Shown: piece by piece, positions 25,900-33,302 of the stretch | Layout: each line of letters starts with the position of its first letter | Numbering within the stretch: the stretch's first letter is position 1 | NCBI GenBank assembly: GCA_021298085.1 | Contig: JAJTDE010000052.1 | Location: 1 to 36,270 of the forward strand | DNA length: 36,270 nt | Direction of reading: 5' to 3' | Source: Rubrivivax sp. | GTDB taxonomy: Bacteria > Pseudomonadota > Gammaproteobacteria > Burkholderiales > Burkholderiaceae_C | Translations under genes and position numbers: made by a program | Notes under the pieces: model-generated | What the model saw: only the letters and a program-made list of their open reading frames with translations | What the model was told of the DNA's origin: nothing | Databases searched by the model: none

Positions 25900-27060
25900 A
25901 TGTTGCGCTTCAAGCCCGATTCCTGGGTCGATGGCCTTCTGCGCCCCTTGCTGCTGGCCGATCCGTCCAAGGGCATCTATTTCGAAGATAGCGCCCCGGA
26001 TGCGCGCTTCCTGGCCTTGGTGGTCGTGCTTCTGGTCGCCTTCACCATCGGGCGCGGCCGGGCCCTGGCCTCACCACGGCAACGACAGGCGCTGTGGATG
26101 CTGGCGGTGGTGTTTTATGTCTGGACCCTGTCCATCGGCAACGGGCGCTACTTCATCGTGGGCCTGCTGATGGTGGGTCCGCTGCTGGTGATGGCCTGGC
26201 AGTGGCTGCCCGGCAGCCGGACGCTTCGAGGGCTGCTGTTGCTGGGGTTTGTCGGCTTGCAGTGGCAAACGGTCCAGTCGATGTACCGGCCGGGAAGCTG
26301 GCTGCTGGCGGGCTGGCGCAGCGGCCCGTCGGTGGTGCTGGAGGATACGCCGCTGCAGCGGGCGCCGGCGGTCTTCTTGACCCTGTCGAGCAACGGCTAC
26401 GGCGCGCTGGTGCCGCGCTTCCATGCCCAGTCCAGATGGGTCAACCTGGGGCATCAGATGGTCATCGGCCCCGGTCAACCCGAGTACAAGGATGTGCGGG
26501 CGCTGCTGACGGCACCGCTGCCAAAGTACCTTGTCGCACCGGCTGACCTTCCAAAGGGCAGTCAGGTGGCGCAACCGTCGGAGGGCTTGCGCCAACGGTT
26601 GAACCAGGATCTCCATCACCATCAACTTGCCCTTGCCGACGAGCTCTGCAGCATGGTGCGCAGCAACTTGCTGTCCAAGAGCCTGACCGACAGTGACCGA
26701 GCGCCGTCCGCACGTGCCTTCTGGATCTGCCCTTTGCGCGCCGAGTCCTCGCCGGTGCCCCCCACCACAAAACCTGATGAGGCGACGCTCGCCGCCTTCA
26801 GCAGTGTGGAAGCCTATTGCCCACGGTTTTTCCCCAGCGGCCAAGGCATCACGCGTCGTGACGAAGGCCAGTGGTTGCGCTACTACCCCTCGACCGACTT
26901 CCATGCCTACCTGGACGACACCGGTTATGTCAGCTACAAGTATTTCCTGAGCTATTCGGCCGTCACGATCGGTACCGCCGAGGATGTGCGGGCCGGGCGC
27001 CTGCAGCTGGATTGCGCGCGCCCGAGAGGCCGCTACCGCCCGCCCTGGGTCACGGACTGA
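25900..27060 (+). CDS. C-terminal half of the interrupted polytopic membrane protein
   Basis: 386 residues beginning MLRFKPDSWVDGLLRPL. Three membrane segments fall at about 37-50, 65-90 and 95-125, then a large probably periplasmic domain (about 130-386) with SSNGYGALVPRF and WLRYYPSTDFHAYLDDTGY segments and several Cys. It has no signal peptide or start region of its own. The ATG at 25900 lacks a ribosome site and lies three bases after the upstream TGA, so expression would need reinitiation or readthrough. This supports a single gene broken by a stop; two natural subunits are the less likely reading. The ATGA-type coupling in the upstream neighbour shows that the first half keeps its own normal start. 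Confidence 0.72.
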   Translation: MLRFKPDSWVDGLLRPLLLADPSKGIYFEDSAPDARFLALVVVLLVAFTIGRGRALASPRQRQALWMLAVVFYVWTLSIGNGRYFIVGLLMVGPLLVMAWQWLPGSRTLRGLLLLGFVGLQWQTVQSMYRPGSWLLAGWRSGPSVVLEDTPLQRAPAVFLTLSSNGYGALVPRFHAQSRWVNLGHQMVIGPGQPEYKDVRALLTAPLPKYLVAPADLPKGSQVAQPSEGLRQRLNQDLHHHQLALADELCSMVRSNLLSKSLTDSDRAPSARAFWICPLRAESSPVPPTTKPDEATLAAFSSVEAYCPRFFPSGQGITRRDEGQWLRYYPSTDFHAYLDDTGYVSYKYFLSYSAVTIGTAEDVRAGRLQLDCARPRGRYRPPWVTD

Positions 27061-27063
27061 ACG

Positions 27064-27943
27064 ATGCAGGCCCACATCCATCCGCCACGCGTGGTCGTGC
27101 TGATGTCCACGTACCAAGGCGCTCCCTATGTGGCGGAGCAGCTGCGCTCCATCCTTGACCAGCTGCCGCCCTCAGGGCGTGTGCTGGTGCGTGACGACGG
27201 CTCGCGTGACGGCACGGCGGCCATCGTCGACGGCCTGGCTGACTTGCGGGTGCATGTGCAGCGTGGTGCCAACCTGGGCTTCGCCCACAGCTTCCTGACT
27301 TTGCTGTCGCAGGCCCCTGCAGCCCCTGGGCGCCGTTCCGGCCCTCTACGGCAGCGCGCAGATGCTGGTGGATGCTCAGTTGCAGCCGCTTCGGGCCACA
27401 CCACCGTGGCCAGGCCTGCCCTCGTTTGCCGGCGCCCTGTTGGAAAACATGATCACCGGCTGCACCGCGGCACTGAACCGTCCGGCCCTTCGGTTGGTGC
27501 AACGGGCGGGTGTCCCCCCGAGGGTGCGGTTTCATGACTGGTGGCTGTACCTGGTCGTCAGCGCCTTCGGACGGGTGGTGATCGATGATCGGCCCACGCT
27601 GCTGTACCGGCAGCACGGCCGCAACCTGATCGGCCATGGCGCGGGGTGGTTGGGCCGCCAGCGGCAAATTGTCCGATTTCTGCTGCGCAACGACTGGGTG
27701 GGCATCCTCTTGGCCCAGGTGGCCGAGCTGATGCGCTGCTATGGCGCAGAACTGGCACCACAGCACCGGCGCCTGGTGGAGGCGCACTTCCGGCAGACAG
27801 AGGGCCGCTGGTCCCCCGCGTGGCCCTTGGTGTTCAGTCTGCGCCGCTGGCATCACTCGGTGTTGGGAGAGGTGGCTTTGCGCCTCTTGCTGGCGCTGCA
27901 CCGTCTTCGGCTGTGGCCCTTGCCGGGCCGCCGCCTGCAGTGA
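27064..27943 (+). pseudogene. Broken family-2 glycosyltransferase (internal deletion and frameshift)
   Basis: The first frame, from ATG 27064, encodes the GT2 N-terminus: VVVLMSTYQGAPYVAEQLRSI, LVRDDGSRDGT and NLGFAHSFLTLLSQAP. After about 27315 it turns into Arg/Gly-rich nonsense and stops at 27537. The continuation is in the +1-shifted frame, readable from about 27317 (LQPLGAVPALYGSAQMLVDAQLQPL) to the TGA at 27941-27943, with HDWWLYLVVSAFG and TLLYRQHGRNLIG as in rhamnosyl-type GT2 enzymes. Between the halves the usual central stretch with DQDDVW, the metal-binding motif of these enzymes, is absent. A deletion of about 30-40 codons (3n+2 bases) explains both. The product would be inactive. 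Assembly error is the alternative. Confidence 0.82.
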
Positions 27944-27984
27944 CAGGCGTGGTCGGGCTTGTCATGGCGCGTGCTGCGATTGGA

Positions 27985-28014
27985 GAAAGCGCCGAAAGAG
28001 CGCTGAAAGAGCGG
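27985..28014 (+). repeat. Three tandem GAAAG(C/A)GC units
   Basis: Copies start at 27985, 27994 and 28005 (GAAAGCGCC, GAAAGAGCGCT, GAAAGAGCGG), upstream of the aminotransferase gene in a 183-base gap of lower GC content. A hairpin GGCGTC-N5-GACGCC follows at 28033-28049. A GTATAT at 28015-28020 could be part of a -10 box, so this gap may hold an internal promoter of the cluster. Confidence 0.4.
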
Positions 28015-28126
28015 CGTATATGTGCGCTTTAAGGCGTCTGTGCGACGCCCAGAATGGTTCCACGTCAGGGACTCGGACGCTTGCCGTCGGCTGGCCCGAG
28101 GCCTGGCATATGCGCCTTTGTCACCC

Positions 28127-29275
28127 ATGAAACGAGACCCCCTGGAAGCCACGCAGGTGGCAGGTTTGCGCACGCTCTACGTGACGCAGCCCGACTTGCC
28201 GCCTCTGGAGGACTTCGTCGCCAGCCTGAAAGAGGTGTGGGACAACCGCATCCTGACCAATGGCGGGCCTTTCCACCAGCGCTTCGAACAGGCCTTGGCA
28301 GAGACGCTCGGTGTGGAGCACCTGGCGCTGTTTGCCAATGGCACGCTGGCGCTCGTGACGGCGCTTCAGGCGCTGCGTGTGACGGGTGAGGTCATCACCA
28401 CACCGTACTCGTTTGTGGCCACTGCCCACTCCTTGTTGTGGAATGGCATCAAGCCGGTGTTTGTCGATATCGACCCGGTCACGCTCAACATGGATCCGGC
28501 CCGTATCGAGGCGGCCATCACCCCTCAGACGACGGCCATCCTGCCGGTCCATGTCTATGGCAGGCCGTGTGATGTCCGGGCCATCCAGCAGATTGCGGAT
28601 CACTACAACTTGCGGGTGATCTATGACGGCGCCCACGCATTTGGTGTCAACACCGCCCATGACGGGCAGAGCGTGATGCGACACGGTGATGTCTCGATGA
28701 TGAGCTTTCATGCGACGAAGGTCTTCAACACCTTCGAAGGCGGTGCACTCGTGTGCCAGGACGCCAAGACCAAACGCCGCATCGACCACCTGAAGAATTT
28801 CGGATTTGTCGACGAAGTCACCGTGGTTGCCCCTGGCATCAACGGCAAGATGAACGAGTTCACGGCCGCGATGGGATTGCTCCAGCTGTCACGCATCGAG
28901 ACGGTGCTGGCCAAGCGCAGAGCCATTGCCGCGCGTTACCGCGAAGGTTTGGCCGGCGTGGACGGCATTCGAATGGTCTTCGATCGGGACGATGCGAGCA
29001 CGAATTACGGCTATTTTCCGATTCTGATCGGGCCGGAGTACCCGATGGACCGCGATGCGCTGTATTGGAAGCTGCGGGCCGCCGACATCTATGGGCGGCG
29101 CTACTTCTTTCCGCTGATCTCGGATTTCCCGATGTACCGCGGGATGCCATCCGCAGCGCACGCCAACCTGCCTTCTGCCGTGGAGGCTTCCAAGCGCGTC
29201 TTGTGTCTGCCGATCTACCCAGATCTGTCCCCCGACGATCAGGCCCGTGTGATCGACGCCATCCGGAGCCATTGA
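28127..29275 (+). CDS. DegT/DnrJ/EryC1-family sugar aminotransferase (VioA-like)
   Basis: A 382-residue PLP enzyme that probably aminates a dTDP-4-keto-6-deoxyhexose. Marks are ILTNGGPFHQRFE, FANGTLALVTALQAL, GEVITTPYSFVATAHSLLWNGIKPVFVDI, D167 in IYDGAHAFG (cofactor pyridine contact) and the Schiff-base K198 in SFHATKVFNTFEGGAL, then GINGKMNEF. These resemble VioA (dTDP-4-amino-4,6-dideoxyglucose synthesis) more than WecE or ArnB. The start ATG 28127 places the family N-terminus (RTLYVTQPDLPPLE) properly; an ATG-less extension upstream is not homologous. The next gene, one base after the stop, is an acetyltransferase, which fits formation of an N-acetylated amino sugar. No rmlA/rmlB is in the window. 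Confidence 0.9.
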   Translation: MKRDPLEATQVAGLRTLYVTQPDLPPLEDFVASLKEVWDNRILTNGGPFHQRFEQALAETLGVEHLALFANGTLALVTALQALRVTGEVITTPYSFVATAHSLLWNGIKPVFVDIDPVTLNMDPARIEAAITPQTTAILPVHVYGRPCDVRAIQQIADHYNLRVIYDGAHAFGVNTAHDGQSVMRHGDVSMMSFHATKVFNTFEGGALVCQDAKTKRRIDHLKNFGFVDEVTVVAPGINGKMNEFTAAMGLLQLSRIETVLAKRRAIAARYREGLAGVDGIRMVFDRDDASTNYGYFPILIGPEYPMDRDALYWKLRAADIYGRRYFFPLISDFPMYRGMPSAAHANLPSAVEASKRVLCLPIYPDLSPDDQARVIDAIRSH

Positions 29276-29276
29276 C

Positions 29277-29846
29277 ATGGCGATGCTCGGCAGGGACGCC
29301 CTGCAGGCTTTGGGGTTTGCCGCGTTGGGCCGCGACGTGCAGGTCTCGGACCGCGCATCGTTCCACGGTGCGCAGCGGATCGCACTGGGTGATCGCACGC
29401 GCATCGACGACTTCTGTCTGCTGTCGGCAGGCGACGGCGGCATCGAGATCGGCGCACATGTGCATGTGGCGGCCTACACCTCGCTGATCGGCGCAGGTCG
29501 CATCCGCGTGGCCGACTTCGCCAACCTGTCTTCCCGCGTGTCGGTTTACTCCAGCAGCGACGATTATTCGGGCCGCACGATGACCAACCCGACGGTTCCG
29601 GACGCGTTCAAGGACGTGACATCCGCGCCAGTGTTCATCGGTCGTCACGCCATCATCGGTTGTGGCGCGGTGGTGTTGCCAGGGGTTCGCCTGGAGGACG
29701 GTGTGGCCGTCGGTGCGTTGAGCCTCGTGAACCTCGATTGCGAGGCCTTCGGCGTGTACGCCGGGGTACCGGCTCGGCGCATCAAGGATCGTTCGCGCGA
29801 GCTGTTGCAGCTGGAGCGGCGCTTTCTGCGTACCTGCCCAGGTTGA
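29277..29846 (+). CDS. Hexapeptide-repeat acetyltransferase
   Basis: A 189-residue left-handed beta-helix acyltransferase. Hexapeptide turns run through the protein (IALGDRTRIDDFCLL, IEIGAHVHVAAYTSLIGAG, VFIGRHAIIGCGAVVLPGV, VAVGALSLV) and it ends in YAGVPARRIKDRS. The segment SSRVSVYSSSDDYSG is characteristic of a subgroup found beside VioA-like aminotransferases. It probably N-acetylates the 4-amino sugar made by that neighbour, using acetyl-CoA; O-acetylation of a glycan is possible. It starts one base after the preceding stop. A second in-frame ATG lies two codons later (29283). The stop may overlap a TTG start of the flippase. Confidence 0.88.
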   Translation: MAMLGRDALQALGFAALGRDVQVSDRASFHGAQRIALGDRTRIDDFCLLSAGDGGIEIGAHVHVAAYTSLIGAGRIRVADFANLSSRVSVYSSSDDYSGRTMTNPTVPDAFKDVTSAPVFIGRHAIIGCGAVVLPGVRLEDGVAVGALSLVNLDCEAFGVYAGVPARRIKDRSRELLQLERRFLRTCPG

Positions 29847-29851
29847 CCACG

Positions 29852-31354
29852 GTGTCCGTCACCACCAGCGCGCTTGCCACCACCGCCAGCCGGCTCTACG
29901 TGGCCGTTCTGGGGCTGATTGCGATGCCGTGGTACGCGCGACTTCTGGGCGAGGAGGCCTACGGTCTGGTCGCGCTGTTCTTGTTGCTCCAGGCCTGGTT
30001 TCAGATCTTCGATCTGGGTTTCACCGCAGCACTGACGCGTGAGGCTGCGCGACAGCGGGCGGGCGCGCTCAGCGCCAGGGCGCTGTGGGGCTTGGTGGTC
30101 TCTCTGGAGGCCCTGGTCTGGGGCTTGGGGGTCGCGGCCGCTGGCGTGTTGTGGTGGCTGGCCGATCCTTTGGCGCGTCACTGGCTGCAGTTGGAAGGCC
30201 TTTCGCCCGAGTCGGCGGCGTTCGCCATCCGGCTGATGGTGGTGTGCACGTTGTTGCGCCTGGGCACTGAGCTTTACCGCGGCCTGCTGGCGGGATCTGA
30301 GCGTCTGGTGTGGCTGGCGGGCAGCGCCGCTGCATTTGGCAGCTTGAGGTTGCTGGGCGTGCTGCCCTTCCTGGTGTGGGCCGGCCCGTCGCCCATGGCC
30401 TTTTTTGTGTACCACCTGGCCGTGGCGCTGCTGGAGGTGTCTGTTTTGCGCGCCCAGGCGATGCGTCGGCTGCCCGCTGTGCCTGGGTGGAAGCCGACAC
30501 CGGCCTGGGAGCCGGTTCAGCGGGTGCTGGGGCTGTCGCTGGCCATGTCGCTGGCCACGCTGGTGTGGGCGCTCTCCTCGCAGGTCGACAAGCTGGTGCT
30601 GTCGGGGCTCTTGAGCTTGAAGGACTTTGGCGGTTTCAGTCTGGCCACCACCGCCGCAGCGGCGGTGCTGCTCGCCACCGGTGCGCTGGGCGACAGCCTG
30701 GTGCCTCGTCTGACGGCCTTGATGGCCGCCGGTTCCGCGGACGATCTGCGTCGCCTGTACCGCCAGGCGACGCAGATCGGTGGCGTGCTGGCCTGGTCGG
30801 TGGCGGCCTGGCTGGCCTTTCACGCAGAGAGCGTCCTGTGGGTCTGGACAGGACAGTCTGACTGGGCCGAGCAGTGGGCGCCTGTGGTCGTGATGTATGC
30901 GCTGGGCAACGCGGCACTGGCGCTCAGCGCCTTCCCCTTTTACCTGCAGCTGGCCCACGGCCAGCTGCGCCTGCACGTGATCGGCACCGGCTGCATGGCG
31001 ATCCTGCTGGTGCCTGTGGTGTGGTGGGCGGCCGATGCCTGGGGAGCACCCGGTGCAAGCGCCGCATGGCTGGGGGCCAATTTGATGTACCTGCTGTTGT
31101 GGACCCCGCTGTCGCACCGTCGATTTGCGCCGGGCCTGCACCGCAGCTGGTTGCTGGACGATGTGTTGCCCCCCGCCCTGTTGGCCCTGACGGTGGGGTG
31201 GGGCACGTCCGCCGTGGCATTGCCTCAGCACCGGGGTGGCGCTGCAGCCTTGTTGTTGCTCACGATGGCCTTGATCGTGCTGGCCAGTGCGGCAGGCTCC
31301 ACGTCCCTCCGTCAGCAGGGCATGCAGCACCTGGCGCGCTGGCGACCCACCTGA
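29852..31354 (+). CDS. Wzx-like oligosaccharide flippase
   Basis: About 500 residues, with roughly 12-14 hydrophobic segments spread over the full length, of the MOP/polysaccharide-transport (Wzx) superfamily. It would move lipid-linked repeat units across the inner membrane. The N-terminus LATTASRLYVAVLGLIAMPWYARLLGEEAYGLVALF and the SSQVDKLVLSGLLSLKDFGGFSLA segment are typical. The start is GTG 29852 or TTG 29843, whose last bases overlap the acetyltransferase stop (TTGA); no good ribosome site decides. It fits a Wzx/Wzy-type pathway, but no intact polymerase gene is seen here. The broken membrane protein at 25132-27060 is a candidate for that role. Confidence 0.88.
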   Translation: MSVTTSALATTASRLYVAVLGLIAMPWYARLLGEEAYGLVALFLLLQAWFQIFDLGFTAALTREAARQRAGALSARALWGLVVSLEALVWGLGVAAAGVLWWLADPLARHWLQLEGLSPESAAFAIRLMVVCTLLRLGTELYRGLLAGSERLVWLAGSAAAFGSLRLLGVLPFLVWAGPSPMAFFVYHLAVALLEVSVLRAQAMRRLPAVPGWKPTPAWEPVQRVLGLSLAMSLATLVWALSSQVDKLVLSGLLSLKDFGGFSLATTAAAAVLLATGALGDSLVPRLTALMAAGSADDLRRLYRQATQIGGVLAWSVAAWLAFHAESVLWVWTGQSDWAEQWAPVVVMYALGNAALALSAFPFYLQLAHGQLRLHVIGTGCMAILLVPVVWWAADAWGAPGASAAWLGANLMYLLLWTPLSHRRFAPGLHRSWLLDDVLPPALLALTVGWGTSAVALPQHRGGAAALLLLTMALIVLASAAGSTSLRQQGMQHLARWRPT

Positions 31355-31392
31355 TGCCCGCCGGCCAACTGGACCCTTGACCGAAGCCCCTG

Positions 31393-32214
31393 ATGAAGCC
31401 GATGTTGAACCTCCCTCGGGCCGCCACCACTGCGTTGCGGCTGCTGCGCAAGGCGTGGTGGCGTGTGCCGGCGGCCAACCCTGTTGGCGCCAGGCACCGG
31501 TGTGTCATGTGCGGACATCGTATCAGCCGATTTCTGCCGTATCGAGACGGGTCCGGTGCGTTGCCGGCCGTCTTGCAGGCACAAGATGTGATCGGCAGCG
31601 ATGTGGACAACTTCCAATGTCCGGTCTGCGGCTGCCATGACCGCGAGCGGCATCTGCTGCAATACCTCGTGGCCAGCGGCATGCTGGCCGCGATGGGTGG
31701 CATGCGGGTGCTGCACTTTGCACCGGAGCGTCATCTCGGACGACGCCTCGCGTCTGTTGGCTTGTCGCGTTATGTGCTGGCCGATCTCCATCCGCGCAGC
31801 CGCGGCGTGCGGCGTCTGGACCTGACGGCCATCGACCTGCCCGACGCACAGTTTGATCTGGTCATTGCCAATCATGTGCTGGAGCACGTGGCGGACGACC
31901 AGCGCGCGCTCAGCGAGATCCACCGTGTCTTGCGGCCAGGCGGTTCGGCGATTCTGCAGACGCCCTACGCCGCGCGGCTGGGGCGCACCGTCGAAGACCC
32001 GTCCATCATCACCGACGAGGCGCGCCTGCAGGCATATGGTCAGGAAGACCACTGCCGTCTTTACGGTATGGACTTGGTGCATCGGGTAGTTGCGGCGGGC
32101 TTTGTCAGTCGGGTCGCGACCCATGCCGAACTGCTGCCACACATCGATGCTGCCATGACCGGGGTGAACCCGCGGGAACCCTTCCTGCGGTTTGGCAAGC
32201 CGCTGCAGCCATGA
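31393..32214 (+). CDS. SAM-dependent methyltransferase with N-terminal Cys knuckles
   Basis: A 273-residue class I methyltransferase. The N-terminal part has two Cys pairs, C37/C40 (CVMC) and C76/C79 (CPVC), likely one zinc site. The SAM fold follows: motif I VLHFAPERHLGRRL (106 onwards), then LDLTAIDLPDAQFDLVIANHVLEHVADDQRAL and HRVLRPGG. The FAPE form of motif I is the variant used in polysaccharide-cluster methyltransferases. It may methylate a sugar or a glycan end. It lies 38 bases after the flippase gene, and its stop overlaps the next ATG (ATGA). Confidence 0.87.
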   Translation: MKPMLNLPRAATTALRLLRKAWWRVPAANPVGARHRCVMCGHRISRFLPYRDGSGALPAVLQAQDVIGSDVDNFQCPVCGCHDRERHLLQYLVASGMLAAMGGMRVLHFAPERHLGRRLASVGLSRYVLADLHPRSRGVRRLDLTAIDLPDAQFDLVIANHVLEHVADDQRALSEIHRVLRPGGSAILQTPYAARLGRTVEDPSIITDEARLQAYGQEDHCRLYGMDLVHRVVAAGFVSRVATHAELLPHIDAAMTGVNPREPFLRFGKPLQP

Positions 32215-33173
32215 ACCCCCCGTTCCGCGCTGCCCACGGGCCGGGTGAGCCCCCGGCTCTGTGCCCGTCGAGGCCGGACGACACCGTCCACACCGTGGCC
32301 GAGCAGGCACTGGCCCCGACGGAGCCGCCGATGGTCAGCATCTTGTGTCTGACCTATCACCATGAGGCCTTTGTGGCCCAAGCGCTGGAAGGCTTTCTGG
32401 CGCAAGAGACGACTTTCCCGTTCGAGGTGGTGCTGGCCGACGACGCCAGCGGTGACGGCACCCTGGCCGTCGTCGAAGGCTTCAGGGCTCGTTTCGGTGC
32501 TCGTCTGCGTGTGTTGACCACGCCTGTCAACCTCGGTGTAACGCGCAACTTTCGCCGCGCCTTGCAGGCCTGCCGCGGGCGCTACGTAGCCTTTTGTGAA
32601 GGCGACGATTACTGGAATGGCCATGACAAGCTCCAGGCGCAGGTGGACTTCTTGGAGCACAACCCGGGTTTTGTAATGTGCTTCCACGATGCCATGGTCA
32701 TCGACAGCTTTGGCCATGAGCAGGGCATCCAGCTGACCGGGCGCTTGAGGCGGGATGCCAGTGCATCGGAGTTGATGGCCACCCGGCCGATATCGACGCT
32801 GACGGTTTGCTTCCGCCATGTGCTCAAGGACGTGCCGGCCGAACTCGACCATGCCCCTGCGCTCGACTTGTGCCTGTGGTCATTGCTGGGGCAACACGGC
32901 GGTGGCAAGTACATGGGTTCGATCCAGCCGGCGAGCTACCGCGTGCACGGTGGTGGTGTGTTCTCGACCCAGACGACGCGCAACAAGTGCCTGATGTCGG
33001 CTCAGTCCTTGCTGTGCCTGGCGCGCATCTGGGCTCGCCAGGGTCGTGCCGATCTCAGCGACATGCTGCTGTTGAAGGCCGCCATCATGGCTTGTTCGCG
33101 TCTGGGCACTGCCGCATTCGGTTGGCCATCGGTGGCGATGTTGGCTCAGATGCTGATGCGACTGTGGCGATAG
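32211..33173 (+). CDS. Family-2 glycosyltransferase
   Basis: A cytoplasmic or membrane-associated GT2 enzyme, 320 residues. GT-A marks are VSILCLTYHHEAFV (42-55), LADDASGDGT (75-84, D77/D78 for the nucleotide sugar), and EGDDYW (130-135, the metal-binding DxD equivalent), then KLQAQVDFL. The ATG at 32211 overlaps the preceding stop. Its first 40 residues are Pro-rich and lack GT2 similarity, so an internal ATG at 32331 is a plausible alternative start. It is the last gene of the cluster. Donor and acceptor sugars are unknown. The 121-base region after it (33174-33294) contains only a possible hairpin. Confidence 0.88.
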   Translation: MNPPFRAAHGPGEPPALCPSRPDDTVHTVAEQALAPTEPPMVSILCLTYHHEAFVAQALEGFLAQETTFPFEVVLADDASGDGTLAVVEGFRARFGARLRVLTTPVNLGVTRNFRRALQACRGRYVAFCEGDDYWNGHDKLQAQVDFLEHNPGFVMCFHDAMVIDSFGHEQGIQLTGRLRRDASASELMATRPISTLTVCFRHVLKDVPAELDHAPALDLCLWSLLGQHGGGKYMGSIQPASYRVHGGGVFSTQTTRNKCLMSAQSLLCLARIWARQGRADLSDMLLLKAAIMACSRLGTAAFGWPSVAMLAQMLMRLWR

Positions 33174-33288
33174 CCCAGGGGCTTCTGACACGCCAAGGGC
33201 AAAGCGGAGCAGCCCCTATTGCGCATCCCGCTGGGTGTCGGGCCCGACCGTGATTACCTGGATGATGGTGACCGGCAGGGTTCCTGCG

Positions 33289-33302
33289 CCCGCTTCAGCG
33301 GG
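33289..33302 (-). terminator. Short hairpin overlapping the stop of the RdhA-like gene
   Basis: CCCGC-TTCA-GCGGG, a 5-bp stem with a tetraloop, covers the TGA stop (33295-33297 on the minus strand) between the converging glycosyltransferase and RdhA-like genes. No T-run is visible on either strand. It may end transcription weakly in both directions. Confidence 0.3.

Noticed and set aside
27064-27537. Treating the first glycosyltransferase fragment as a complete 157-residue gene
   Set aside because: The second half of that frame is Arg/Gly-rich nonsense, while the real continuation is in the neighbouring frame.
29645-31330. Long minus-strand open frame opposite the flippase gene
   Set aside because: Gln/Arg/His-rich sequence of the kind produced by reverse reading of a membrane protein gene.
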